The position numbers were made by a program, and so were the translations under genes. The notes below the pieces were generated by a model. It was given only the letters and a program-made list of their open reading frames with translations, did no database searches and had not been told where the DNA came from. Shown here piece after piece: positions 33,434 through 43,296 of a stretch of 64,000 bases of DNA. Every line of letters begins with the position of its first letter. The first letter of the stretch is position 1. The DNA lies in assembly GCF_022376445.1 (NCBI RefSeq), contig NW_025955029.1, positions 124,001 through 188,000 on the forward strand, written 5' to 3'. Origin of the DNA: Fomitopsis serialis (lineage: Eukaryota; Basidiomycota; Agaricomycetes; Polyporales; Fomitopsidaceae).

Positions 33434-35756
33434 TCACCGGAGTCTGTGCGACTCGTCTCTCCCTAAGGTCGACCTCCCTGTCCGAGCTCTGTTGCCTCCC
33501 TCTTGACACGACGAATTGGTTCGTATTCGCGACGAGAGGGACCTCTTTAGGCGCACCTGCCAGCACTGTCGCGTTCAGCGTGGCTGGGTCGTTGACTAGC
33601 GGCCTGCAAGTTCGATCTTGCTCGCTTGCGCGCTCTGTACTGTCAGCTGAAGGGCGACTACCGGGCGTGAGGCGATCGAGCGCAGCTCGACATTCGTCCG
33701 GGAGGTCGTCCGCACGAGACGTCTCGCGGTTGGCTGAACGGTCGAGGCTCAAGGTAAGCGACGAGGTACTTCCCCGGTAAGGCTTGACGCGAGTCGGCTG
33801 AGCTTTCACAACCGGCGTATATGCGGGTTGTCGGTCGTTCGTCCGCGCTGTTATCGGGACTTCCTCGCGGGGCCTCGATGCACGCGTAGTCGAGACGGTT
33901 TCACCATCACGGAGTTGCTCGACCTGGAGTTTTGAGACGGAGACGACAGGGTGGCTACTGGGTGCACGGCAGTTCCAAGCTACCCAGCATCCTTCCTGCA
34001 ATCCATCCGTGCGAGGAGTGCTGGTTGGCGTCGGCTGACTGAGGAGCGTGGATGGCGACGGAGACGAGGGCGGAGGCGTGTAACGCGAGGAAGGAGAGGA
34101 AGGCTGTGAGTGAGTGACTTCGGGACCCACTGGAGTCATTTCGACTCTCCTCTCCTCTCTGCTGGCTTCTACACTCCTCTCCTCGCGGTGCCTCATCTTT
34201 ACGCTCGCTGGGGTATCTTCCGGACGCTTGGCTGCGTGCGCAGGCGCGTTCAGCAGGACGTTCTTGGTTTTGCACTGTCGTTCGACCTCGGATGTGGACA
34301 CAGCGAGGATAGGTTGGCTATCGGGCGCGCGGCAGTTCCGCACTGCCCAGTAGCTTTCTCGCTGGCCGCCAGTGTGATAGGTGCCGGTCGAGGTCGGGCA
34401 GCTTAGGCGCGTGGAATCGGGCGAACGAGCGAGGCATGGAGGCGCGGGCACGTCGGACAAGATCTTGAGCATGGAATGCGGACGTGGGTGGACGGGCAAA
34501 GAGCGCGTGATCGAGTCGAGTGATGGTTGGCTGGTGGAAGTGGGCGGCGAGGACGGAAGTGAGTCGGAAGATGAGAGGGACGCAGTGGACGAGGACGAAG
34601 GCGTGGGGCGTGGACGAGGATGGATGGACGGAGAGGGTTGACGGGTAAGAAGACTTACCGCGGTCGTTCCGATTCGCATCTCCTGTCTGTCGTCCTTCCA
34701 GCCTAGGGTCCTCGTTCCTGGCACTTCCCTTCGTGATCCCTCACGTCTGTTCGTTCTTGCGATGGACGAGGGGTCATCATTACCCGTTCCTGCACGCGTG
34801 GACATGGCCTCAGTGCGTGCCTCAGTGCGCTTTGGGACGGCTTGCTCGGCTAGCTTGCGGGCAGACGAGGTGCGGTCTCCTTGGTCTTCGCACTGGGAGT
34901 TGACGGCTGCAGGCAGGCTACGGGGTGCGCGGCGGTCTCGTGCAGCCTCGTATTCGCCTTGCGAGCCACTCGTTCGGGTTACTCCTTGGGTCGGCAGTGA
35001 GCGGTCGGAAGTTGGAGGACGAGCGGAACGATTGTCCGGCACGCCGAGAGCTTGTGTCGCGCGGCTCTCGTGAGCAGGCACAGACGGAACAAGCAGGAGG
35101 TCTGCGGACGTGGAGAGTGGCGGTAGCACGGGCTCGGGAGCGCGAGATGGGACCGCCGGTGCATTGAACAACGACGAGGGCGCCAGGTAGGTAGATGGAT
35201 GGCTGAGGAATGGCAAGGGCGAACGGTCCATCAGGTATCTTTGCGCGAGCGCCGCCTGTTCAGCAGCGGCTGTTTCACAGGCGCGAAACGCGAGGACTCG
35301 GGCTTGCCAGTATTCTCGGGACGAACTCGCGCCCGCGGGTCGTCCACCAGGCGCGCGGCGCGATCGCACGGCCTGGACATCGTTTTGAGGGCTGCCCACT
35401 CGACAAGTTCCGAGGGCCGTGGAATGGCCAAGGCGCAAGAGTGACGGTGGTGGTGCGGGCGAAGGAGTTAGCTGCGGATGGGCGAACGTGGATGGACGAC
35501 GGCAGCGCGGGGAGGCGATTGCGTTGATCGAGGACGTGTTCGCGGAATGGGGACGAGGAGAGTACGAGGCGGAAGCGTGCAACGCGTGCGCGGGATCGAG
35601 GAAGGTGGAAACCGGGGAACTGTGGTACTCACCGGAGTCGACCTGACTCGGTACTCCTGCCCGTCGACCTCCCTGCTCGACCTCAAGCTGGCGGAAGCAT
35701 CCTCCGGGGGCCTTGGAACACGCGTCGACGCGTCTTGCGAGGTCTTGCAGACGCAA
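33159..35756 (-). CDS. Second long Ser/Pro-rich repeat ORF of the LTR element (865 codons)
   Basis: Same module type as the 1,844-codon frame: YEAARDRRAPRSLP, YWAVRNCRAPDSQP, VAWNCRAPSSHP, RRVAQTPVSASVPQPSP, RREGSRREVPGT. No catalytic motif. It lies nearer the 5' end of the element in sense orientation. Confidence 0.55.
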   Translation of the reverse strand: MRLQDLARRVDACSKAPGGCFRQLEVEQGGRRAGVPSQVDSGEYHSSPVSTFLDPAHALHASASYSPRPHSANTSSINAIASPRCRRPSTFAHPQLTPSPAPPPSLLRLGHSTALGTCRVGSPQNDVQAVRSRRAPGGRPAGASSSREYWQARVLAFRACETAAAEQAALAQRYLMDRSPLPFLSHPSTYLAPSSLFNAPAVPSRAPEPVLPPLSTSADLLLVPSVPAHESRATQALGVPDNRSARPPTSDRSLPTQGVTRTSGSQGEYEAARDRRAPRSLPAAVNSQCEDQGDRTSSARKLAEQAVPKRTEARTEAMSTRAGTGNDDPSSIARTNRREGSRREVPGTRTLGWKDDRQEMRIGTTAVSLLTRQPSPSIHPRPRPTPSSSSTASLSSSDSLPSSPPTSTSQPSLDSITRSLPVHPRPHSMLKILSDVPAPPCLARSPDSTRLSCPTSTGTYHTGGQRESYWAVRNCRAPDSQPILAVSTSEVERQCKTKNVLLNAPAHAAKRPEDTPASVKMRHREERSVEASREERRVEMTPVGPEVTHSQPSSPSSRYTPPPSSPSPSTLLSQPTPTSTPRTDGLQEGCWVAWNCRAPSSHPVVSVSKLQVEQLRDGETVSTTRASRPREEVPITARTNDRQPAYTPVVKAQPTRVKPYRGSTSSLTLSLDRSANRETSRADDLPDECRAALDRLTPGSRPSADSTERASEQDRTCRPLVNDPATLNATVLAGAPKEVPLVANTNQFVVSRGRQQSSDREVDLRERRVAQTPVSASVPQPSPPVLRLRTASSPSPDTFPFSLAASESSCHTPAPSFNVSTAPPSALQSASPSATRLRRLDRLVLRTSVHALTRVPDSARLPRVR

Positions 35757-36411
35757 AGCGCGCTGCTCGTCGGCGCTGCCTGTACGGCCTTCTCTGCGCT
35801 TGACCTTGCATGCGCCGAGGCGGCTTGTTCGTGGGACTTGCAGACACGCTGCGCGTGTGTTGACCGCGCCGTGGACAAGGCATCGAGTCGGGAGCTTGAC
35901 GCGTCGGACTCTCGAGGGTGGGCGCGCGGTTGCTCGACTTCGGGCCTTGGACTGGCGTCAGCGGGGTGACTACCGAGCGCGCGGCAGTTCCGCACTACTC
36001 GGTGGTCATCTCGAAGGTCGCCCGCGAGAGTAGAGCGGTGAGCGGAGGGAAGGCGGGGTGCGAGATGGGACCGGGAGCGAGATGGCCGTCAGGAGCAAGT
36101 AGCTCAGCGCTTGACGACCTCGGGCATTCGCTCGGCGATGTAGCGCCCACGGACTTCCGCATGAGCTCGGACCGAGCAGCTGGTGATGCTGGGCCGCAAG
36201 AAGGGAATGGGGCGGTCGAGAGCCTCGAGGCGCGATCGACGAGGCGTAGGGACCGGCGCCACAGACGCGCGAGCTGTTCGCTGGCGCGGGAGCTCGGAAT
36301 GGACTCAGAGCTCGCCATTCCGAGCATGAGAGCCAATTGGCAGATGGCATAATTAGAATGGAACCAGAATAGAGTACCTAGAGCTAGGATAGATGAAATC
36401 CAAGAGTTCAC
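35468..36411 (-). CDS. 5'-proximal ORFs of the LTR element
   Basis: The first frame after the primer-binding-like site (36411-35995, 138 codons) starts MNSWISSILALGTLFWFHSN and contains MASSESIPSSRASEQLARLW. This could be the remnant of a Gag start, since it occupies that position. The overlapping frame 35995-35468 begins with the Arg-rich signature (RNCRALGSHPAD). No Gag zinc knuckle (CCHC) is seen. Confidence 0.4.
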
Positions 36412-36424
36412 AGGGCAGTGGACC

Positions 36425-36445
36425 GGCTCCCTGAGTGTCCACCAA
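36425..36445 (-). other. Primer-binding-site-like sequence
   Basis: The minus strand reads TGGTGGACACTCAGGGAGCC one base after the LTR. TGG pairs with the CCA end of a tRNA. Which tRNA could not be determined. Confidence 0.6.
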
Positions 36446-36936
36446 TGTAAGAGTTCGTGGGCTCGGAACCCTTGACTCGGGGGCCGGGCAGCCAGGTGAA
36501 CCTCGAGGATTGGCGGTCGCGGTGCAACCAGAGAAGGAAATGGAAGAGGGTAGTCGTAAACAAGGCGAGGAGCGCCTGTTAGTGTCGTTAACTAGGCGGG
36601 GAGCCTAGCTATAGGTGGTGGGAGCGCGAGGAGCGTCCTAGGTCCTAGACCTGAAGCGAGGAGCCAGGTCGAGGGAAGTCCTAGGCGTGGCGAGGAGCTC
36701 AGGCCGAGGGGGATTCCTAGGCGAGGCGAGGAGCCAAGGCCGAGGACGGTCTCTACTGAACTACTCGGACGGCGCGGCGGGTTCGCACTCGGACGAGGTA
36801 GGTGTTCAGTGTCAAGATGAGATTACCTCCAAATATGGAAGTGAGATAACTAGGTACATGATGATGGGATCTTATCTACACTAACGGTTCATGATCTAAT
36901 CTAAGAGGGCTGGCAATGTGTTGCCTACCCGTAACA
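36446..36936 (-). repeat. LTR (5' LTR in element sense)
   Basis: 491 bp; no difference from the other LTR noticed by eye. Confidence 0.95.
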
Positions 36937-39900
36937 CAGGCAGGGGCGTATGCCATGGTTTCCACCCTTCTCCTGCTTCCCCCGATATTCCTCCTGTTTG
37001 CAGCTACTCTTCTCAACGTTTCTACCATTCCGGTCATTGTTTGGTCGATCGACACACTGTTGTTGATTTTCTTCGGCTGCGGTACGTATGCATACGCAGG
37101 CACTAGCCCGCGCGAGGAGCTGATGCTCGCTCCAGAAGCCCTTCAGCCCGAAGCACCGCCTTGCCATTCGGAACCAAATGGCCGTTCGTTCACGATATTT
37201 GTGAACGGTGTTGCAGAAAAGCCGGTGCAAACAGGTGGGGTGGTCGGACGTTCGTCGAATCCTGTCAATGACGACCTATTCAGTTGTTCGGGCCGACTAC
37301 ACCATACAGGACGTCCTTCGCCAGCTTAAACGACAACATACAGTCGCAAATATGCACCGGATCCGATACTCCATATACTATGATCCTTTCAAGTCTTCAG
37401 CTCTGCGTCCACACGATCGCCTTTGCGACATGGGTGCGGGACCTCTGTCGACCCTACACATCCGCTTTCATGTCTTGGGAGGAGCCAAGGACAAAGGAAG
37501 GGCACAAGGTCAATTTACCGGATTGAGGCTGTGATAAATCATTAAGTCAACGTATACAGTGGACGGGGTGGACGAAGAGGGTAGCGGCGGGCAAGGGCCA
37601 TCGCGGTTGCAACAGCGCACCAAAAGACGTGAGCAAGCTGCAGTTATTTGGTAGCAGCGATATATTGATTCGGATGCAAGGTCCACCGCCTGGCGAACGG
37701 TCGGAACAACGGCGAGCGAAGGAATCTGCCTTGAATGCCCTTCTCGGCGAATTAGATGGGTCGTTGCAACCATCCCCTAATCGTCCAGAGAATTCCGTGA
37801 ACCCAAGAACCAAAGCAAACCAGGCTGATCATGAGGCGGCTGCTAAATCGATGAGCCCATCCCACATTTTCAAGGCTGCATCCATCTCAGGGACTCCTCG
37901 ATTGCCGTCCGTTGTCTCCCCCTCAGCCTCATCGCCTGGGGCCGCAGCCTCCCTGCCAGAATCCCATCGAGCACGAAAGGCAAGATCGCATGCTGACTTA
38001 GCATATCTTCACGAATTGGCGTCTTATCGTTGCCTCGCCTTCACCAACATTGGACCGCTAGTCTTCCGCCACGATCCAAAAACTTCGGACGTGTATCAAG
38101 CCTCGAGAGACGAACAAATCATCCACACGAACCATGGTCCTCATGCGTTGGTACCCGGACATCGACTCAACGCGACGTTCTTGGACCACGAAGAATGGTT
38201 GGCCTCTATGGCGCGAGATCTACTAGCCATGCCTATCTACGAGGATGTCGAGCTTCGCGACGCTCATCAGGACGTCCTCGAGTACGTGTATAGGGAGATG
38301 GATGTTCTAGAGCGGGCGAAGAGAGACCAGTGGGATAAGCAAAGGGATCACTCCGCTACGCGACCCGATCCTGCACTGCGCAACGTCGTCGATGGCGGTG
38401 CGTTTCAACCTTCATTACGACGGCTGTATGTGAACTGACCCGTGGATAGATCGCTACTTCTTCAAGACGTACGAGGACATGAATCCTGTCGTATTAGGGT
38501 ACAACCTTGTGGCGCTTTCCATGGTGCTATTGCATCACTTGCCTCGTCGAGGGTGCAAAGCGTTGCTTACTGGCTTTCGTATGGTGATGAGGCTTGCGCT
38601 CATGTTCGCCAGACGAGGAGCACTAGAATCTGCTGATCGGTTGTTACTGGATAGTCTCGCGCAAGACGAGCGCACGATTATGGGCCAATTTGATCTCGAT
38701 CCGGTGACGACGCCTTATGCGTGTTGTCCGCGATGTAACGCGTTGTATCACATCCACGATTGTCCACGGGAGTGCCTCTCGAAAGATACCCCGGAAAGCC
38801 AAGTCTGTGGATCTGCGCTGTGGCGGACCCGGGTTATCAACGGGAAGACGTACTCGTTTCCGGAGAAGACTTACCTTCATCAAAGCATGAAGCATTGGTT
38901 GGCTCGGTTTCTTTCGCGTCCAGACGTAGAGCCGTTGGTGGACGCTAGGAGGGAACAAACTCCATCTCAGCTCCCAGATATCCAGTCAGATGTGTGGGAT
39001 GCGCCTCTGTTCCACGAGTTCAAGGACGCGGCGGGCGGAGCATTCATCAAAGGCCCATCGGAGGAGGGGAGATACCTGTTCAGTCTCTCTGTCGACGGCT
39101 TTAACCCGTTTCAGGCAAAGGAGGCTAAGCAAAGCGTCACAGTCACCGGAATATACATGGTCTGTCTTAACCTTCCACCTCAAATCCGTTACTTGCCGGA
39201 GAACACATACCTTGTCGGCATTATTCCTGGACCCGGCAAACCAACACTCGAGCAGATCAATCATTTTTTGAAACCATTGGTCGACGAACTGGTGGATTTC
39301 TGGCACCCAGGAGTATGGTTCACCCGCACCGCACTGTACCCGGCCGGTCGATTGGTCCGCTGCGCTTTGGTACCTCTTGTTTGTGATCTTCCTGGAGCGC
39401 GTCAAGTCGCGGGACATGGCTCGCATAGTGCGACCCTGTTCTGTAGCTTCTGCAAACTGAAGTTGGAGGATATGGAGAACCTCGATCCGAAGTCGTGGCC
39501 GCTACGAAGTGCGAAGGAGCACCGAGATGCCGCCTTGAGGTGGAAGGAAGCACGTACCCCTGCTGCACGCAAACGTCTATTCGAAGAGGCTGGTGTGCGT
39601 TGGTCGGAGCTTCTCCGATTGCCGTACTGGGATCCAATCCTGTTCACGGTCATTGACACTATGCACAACCACTACCTAGGTCTCCTGAAAACCCACTGCC
39701 GCGACATATGGGGCTTGTCTATCGAGGTGGCTGACGGAACGGTAACGGAGCACATGCCACCAAAACCAGCAGATGCGGAAATGGCCGTTGCAACGCAGCT
39801 GGTCCTCAATGGAACGGATCACAGCTTGGAGCTGCTAGACAAGAACACACTGTGGCATCTGTGTCACAAGTATGGATGTCGCCGCTACGGCAACGTAAAG

Positions 39901-41958
39901 AGGTTGCGGAAAGCATTGCTGGCATACGTACGTTCCATCCTCGATTCTTCATAATTCATACTGACACCGGTCTGTACAGCGCGCCGAGAACAACCTCGGG
40001 GGACACTTGACAGGGTCAATCAGCAGGCACAACCCGGTGATGCGCAACAAAGCGGCGGCGGAGGAATACCAAGCGGATCCCAGATTGCCGCCTCACGCGA
40101 TGAACAGCAGCGCGGGCTCGAAGCAGAGATGCTCGTTGTCAGAGCAGAGAAGGCCTGGCAACAGGGGAAGTCCGCTAAGACACTCGTTAACAGCCACACA
40201 AGGACTACCTTGGTTGGATTATGTGCACGACATGCGCTCGCTACCGACGGAACAAAGAAACAGCTTGTCGATAGGCTTATGCAGGTGGTACGTATCTCGT
40301 TCTCACAGAGGGGTGTAACGATGACACTAAAAGCTTGCAGCGTCAAGAACGGCCATCGCTAGGAGAACAGGCTGCGTCGTCTTCCCAGGTTGTACTGCCC
40401 CTCGTTCATCATTTCCATCCACCTACTGATTGCCGTTTCAGGACCACGACGTTGTGCCCTCTACGGATGAGGTAAGGCTCCCGTCGAGTACGGTTTTGGG
40501 CCGAGAGACCCTTTTGAAGATCCACGACGATATGCGCCGTACGCAGGTACCGTCATGGGTAGACCCGGCCCCGAGGAACTTCGGAACGAAGCAACGAGGG
40601 AAACTGAGTGCTGACCAGTGGTTCTCCGTTTGTACCATCAATCTCCCTTTCACCCTGATCCGCATCTGGGGCGACGAGCAGGGCAGGCGAAGGGCTATGT
40701 TGCAGAACTATATGGACCTCATGACTGCCGTCGTCATGAGCAGCATGCTCGCTATCAACGACAGCCATGTCAAGGCTTACGAAGAAGCCATCGTGCGGTA
40801 TCTGCGCTCTTTGAAGGATCTATACAAGGCATCCGAATTCAAACCGAATCACCACATGGCCCTACACGTAGGCGCGTTCTTGCGGAGGTTTGGACCCGTC
40901 CATTCAATTCGGACGTTCTTCTCGGAGAGAATGAACTTTATGCTTCAGCGGATCAACACAAACCGCAAATTCGGTCTGTTGTCTTGTCGCAGCTATAAAT
41001 TGCGACGCGTGCTGATGGCTCTTCAGGCGAACTAGAGCTAACCTTCATGAAGACGGCGTGCCGCTCGGCGAATCTCAGGGCGCTCCTACGCGCGGACGGG
41101 ATACGGAACGTTGTCAAAGACTTCACCGACATGTACGACGGGCTCTTTAACGAGAACAAACGAGGGACCAGACTACGCGAAACATTGCTTGGCGATGAGA
41201 ACGAACGGCGGCAGGCAACGGTACAAGAAGCGAAGTCAGCGGTGGCTTTGGACAACGACGCGTTCAAAGCCTTCATCTCATTGCTTAATACCGAATGCAC
41301 GATGGAGTCGTTTGTGGATATTCGCGAGCTCCGGCTGAAGCCTGGGCTTCAACAAATGGTCAATACAGTGGTGGACTGCACAAGCTTATTTCTGCATGGT
41401 GTGACGTATAAGGCCGCTGCGAAATCGCCCAAGGATAGCAACATCGTCTTCTCCCACCCAGGCATCAACTCTGGAGAAGGGGAGCATTGCGCTGGACGCA
41501 TCAAGCAAATATTTGTGCATAGAAGGCGCAGCAGCGGGGGCGACGAAATGCGGGAGGTCTTTCTGTGCGTTGAACGTTTAGCCGAGCTTTCCACTGAAGA
41601 CGCAGGCCGCGACAATTACCGCAAATTTCCCCACGTTGGAGGTCGCCTCTACTACGACAGGTATCATTGCGAGCCAGTGGTGATACGACCAAGTCATGTC
41701 ATCTCCCACTTCGCTAGAACTTCGACAACGGTGCCTCAAATCCGGCAACCATGCGTGCATGCCTTGCCATTGAATAGGGTACGTGAGCTTACACCATCAC
41801 TGTGGCGTTGTATTGAGCCAGCAAGCGGTCCATAGCTCCTCAGACTGGCGACCCCGTCCACAACGTCCGCAACGGAGGACCAGCAATCATCAGAGGAGGC
41901 TGTACTCGCAGAGCTCTTGGCGGATCTGGCAGGGGTCAATAGCGCAGGTACCGTGTAG
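36937..41958 (+). CDS. Tnp2-type (CACTA/CMC) transposase gene with N-terminal membrane and ubiquitin-like segments
   Basis: Exons by eye: 36937-37234, 37284-37508, 37560-37628, 37681-38397, 38450-39927, then 39.98-40.29, 40.44-40.98, 41.03-41.78 and 41.84-41.96 kb (approximate); the first four junctions are all phase 1. The N-terminus has hydrophobic helices (MVSTLLLLPPIFLLFAATLL, IVWSIDTLLLIFFG). A ubiquitin-like beta-grasp follows: SFTIFVNGV, VVRADYTIQDVLRQL, LCDMGAGPLSTLHIRF, ending VLGG. The transposase core has CCPRC...C, VDGFNPF, GIIPGPGKP, CDLPGARQVAG, FCSFCKL and FTVIDTMHNHYLGLLKTHCR, the Tnp2 hallmarks. A SAP-like DNA-binding segment (TTLVGLCARHALATDGTKKQ) and the C-terminal FMLQRINTNRKFG / ELELTFMKTACR block follow. 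The stop is at 41,956-41,958. The core frames are open, so the enzyme may be intact except that the 5' end is separated by the LTR element. Confidence 0.82.
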
Positions 41959-42133
41959 ACCATCGTAACTCGCAAGGATTGGAGAATCTCTCAGCGGATT
42001 GCCAGGATAACAAAATGACCCGCTTTCGCTTCATCCCATCGCCGCTCAAAGAACAACCGAGATACATACAGCCACCACCAATTCTACTTAAGAAATACGG
42101 CGAGGGTAAGGAAGTTTCCCCCGGGCCGCCCCT
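41959..42133. other. 3' flank of the transposase gene
   Basis: Probable right end of the DNA transposon, abutting the truncated TET/JBP copy. No CACTA-like terminal repeat was recognised. Confidence 0.4.
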
Positions 42134-43164
42134 GAGACGTAGTAGTTGAAGAGGCGCGGCGCCCACGTACTAAAGACGTCTGCGTTGCCGCCCAGCTGTC
42201 AGTAAGGGACCTGTTGAGCTGCATGAGTACCCACTGGATCCGAAGGAGGCGATGCGCTGTATGTGTTCGCTCGCCAGAAGGGAGGTGAGGGAAGCCTCAT
42301 TCGCGCGCGAATGTACTAGATTTGCTGGTTGCTATGCGGCGTCAACGCTGTTCTCGACGGTGACGCAGTCACTCTCACCTTCTGCCCTCCTCCGTAAGAT
42401 ATACCCACGGCGAGGGCCGGGAAGTTTCCACGCCGATGGACCACATCCTTGCGGGAAAAGGAGAGCTTCGTGCGGGCCTCTGAGATGGCAGCTGCGGCAC
42501 CGGTGTGCACACCGGTCCAGGCTGGGTCGTTGGGGGCGCCAGAAAGGACGGCGATGACTCGCCCAGACTCGTCGGTGATCGGTCGAGGGGTCCTGCAGAC
42601 ACACAGCGTGTGATGATGGCATGCATGGATGCAAAAGCGCCGCGTACCTCCCATCCCAACGAATCAACTCGAAGCCAAACTCTGATCCCTCGCCGACCAA
42701 GTCATCCAGCGTGTATTGCCGACGCGAGGTACGCGGCTCCCTGCCCCCGGTGTACGCGCCGTTGGAGTGCGGTAGGGCTTGAGTAGCAATGTCCGTGCCG
42801 ATTGAAGGAGCGGCGTCGATGTGTCTGTTGAGGAGCGGCAGCCGCGGCCTCTGCATCGTCGCGTACGGCGACGCGCTCTCCGCTCGCTGCCGCTTCCGTT
42901 TTGCTCGCACCTGGGCCTTTCTTCGCTGTCGCTCGATCGATCGCGAGCCTGCACCGAGGCACGCCCCAACCGTACCCGCAGCGCTGCCCGGGTGGTCGGA
43001 TTCCGCTGAAGATCCCGTCGCTTCGGCTCGTAAGCTTGATGACTCAGCGCTGAACGGGGTGTGGACCAAACCGAGGCGCGAGCTCGGGGCTGGCTGCGCG
43101 TTTGCGGCGCCCAAGGGGATTGGTTCGCAATCCTCCCCTTCGCTGAAAAGGCCCTCGTCTTCCC
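42134..43164. repeat. Right arm of the 1-kb inverted repeat (partner 1-1018)
   Basis: Inverted relative to the left arm. Single-base length differences are mostly extra bases in this copy. Confidence 0.92.
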
Positions 43165-43233
43165 TTGCGATGGCCGCCGCCAGTAGTTGGCGGAACGCGA
43201 ATCCAGAGTCGGCCGCCGCGATGAGCGGTTCAC
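42137..43233 (-). pseudogene. TET/JBP-like gene, N-terminal part only
   Basis: On the minus strand the exon up to 42,648 (RQYTLDDLVGEGSEFGFELI), the exon 42,592-42,379 (ITDESGRVIAVLSGAPNDPA through FPALAVGISYGGGQK) and the exon from 42,195 (VFSTWAPRLFNYYVS) are all in frame. The frames are intact where the left copy is broken. The sequence stops at about 42,137, before the HxD motif, so the whole catalytic domain is missing. It ends 180 bp from the transposase stop, in convergent orientation. The upstream limit of the first exon is unclear (no good ATG in the coding frame; an acceptor-like TTAG lies near 43,219). Confidence 0.8.
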
Positions 43234-43271
43234 CTAACGAGCCCCCGTGAGCACCACCGTTTAACGTCGAC

Positions 43272-43296
43272 GGCGTCTGGCCCGTCGCCAGACGCC
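43272..43296. repeat. Perfect 9-bp hairpin
   Basis: GGCGTCTGG, 7-nt loop CCCGTCG, CCAGACGCC. Located just outside the right inverted-repeat arm. Confidence 0.75.

Larger units (their letters stand above)
26730..36003. repeat. Dispersed array of about 23 covarying hairpins inside the LTR element
   Basis: Each copy has the plus-strand form stem1-GCGCGGCAGTTCCGCAC-stem2, often after GGCTA. Starts: 26730, 27192, 27642, 27953, 28525, 29072, 29486, 30076, 30353, 30659, 31232, 31434, 31773, 32141, 32539, 32800, 33162, 33662, 33958, 34318, 34919, 35347, 35972. Nine have perfect but different outer stems: TACGAGG/CCTCGTA (26730), CCGGAT/ATCCGG (27953), CCGAGCGA/TCGCTCGG (29072), ACTGGGC/GCCCAGT (30076), TACCGAGC/GCTCGGTA (32141), CCGGAC/GTCCGG (33162), CTGGGT/ACCCAG (33958), CCAGGC/GCCTGG (35347), ACCGAG/CTCGGT (35972). 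Most others have one mismatch or G-T pair; 30659, 31434 and 32539 are weak. Inner stems also vary (TGCGG/CCGCA, GGGCG/CGCCC). Spacing is 200-625 bp. The minus-strand translation of the hairpin is the Arg-rich VRNCRAPGS signature. Confidence 0.88.
25620..36936 (-). mobile_element. LTR retroelement without recognisable gag-pol (11.3 kb)
   Basis: Two 491-bp direct repeats with TG...CA ends flank 10.3 kb of internal DNA, bordered by a CAGGC target duplication. I saw no difference between the LTRs, so insertion is recent. Sense is minus: a polypurine-like GATGGGGGGCAC abuts the LTR at 26,111, and a TGG-starting primer-binding-like site abuts the LTR at 36,445. This resembles Ty3/gypsy ends in fungi. 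Translations of the interior in six frames show no reverse transcriptase (YxDD), integrase (HHCC) or protease motif. Instead the sense strand has long Ser/Pro-rich repeat ORFs. It would need enzymes from another element, like the large non-autonomous (LARD-type) elements, but with open frames. Confidence 0.93.

Noticed and set aside
26506..36411. Looked for RT, integrase, protease or Gag zinc-knuckle motifs in the LTR element
   Set aside because: No YxDD, HHCC, DTG-like or CCHC pattern was found in the translations, so it was not called an autonomous Ty3/gypsy or Ty1/copia element.
41959..42140. Possible CACTA-type terminal inverted repeat of the Tnp2 element
   Set aside because: Only an 8-base GTCTCAGG match to the region near 25,190 was found, too short and without target duplications.
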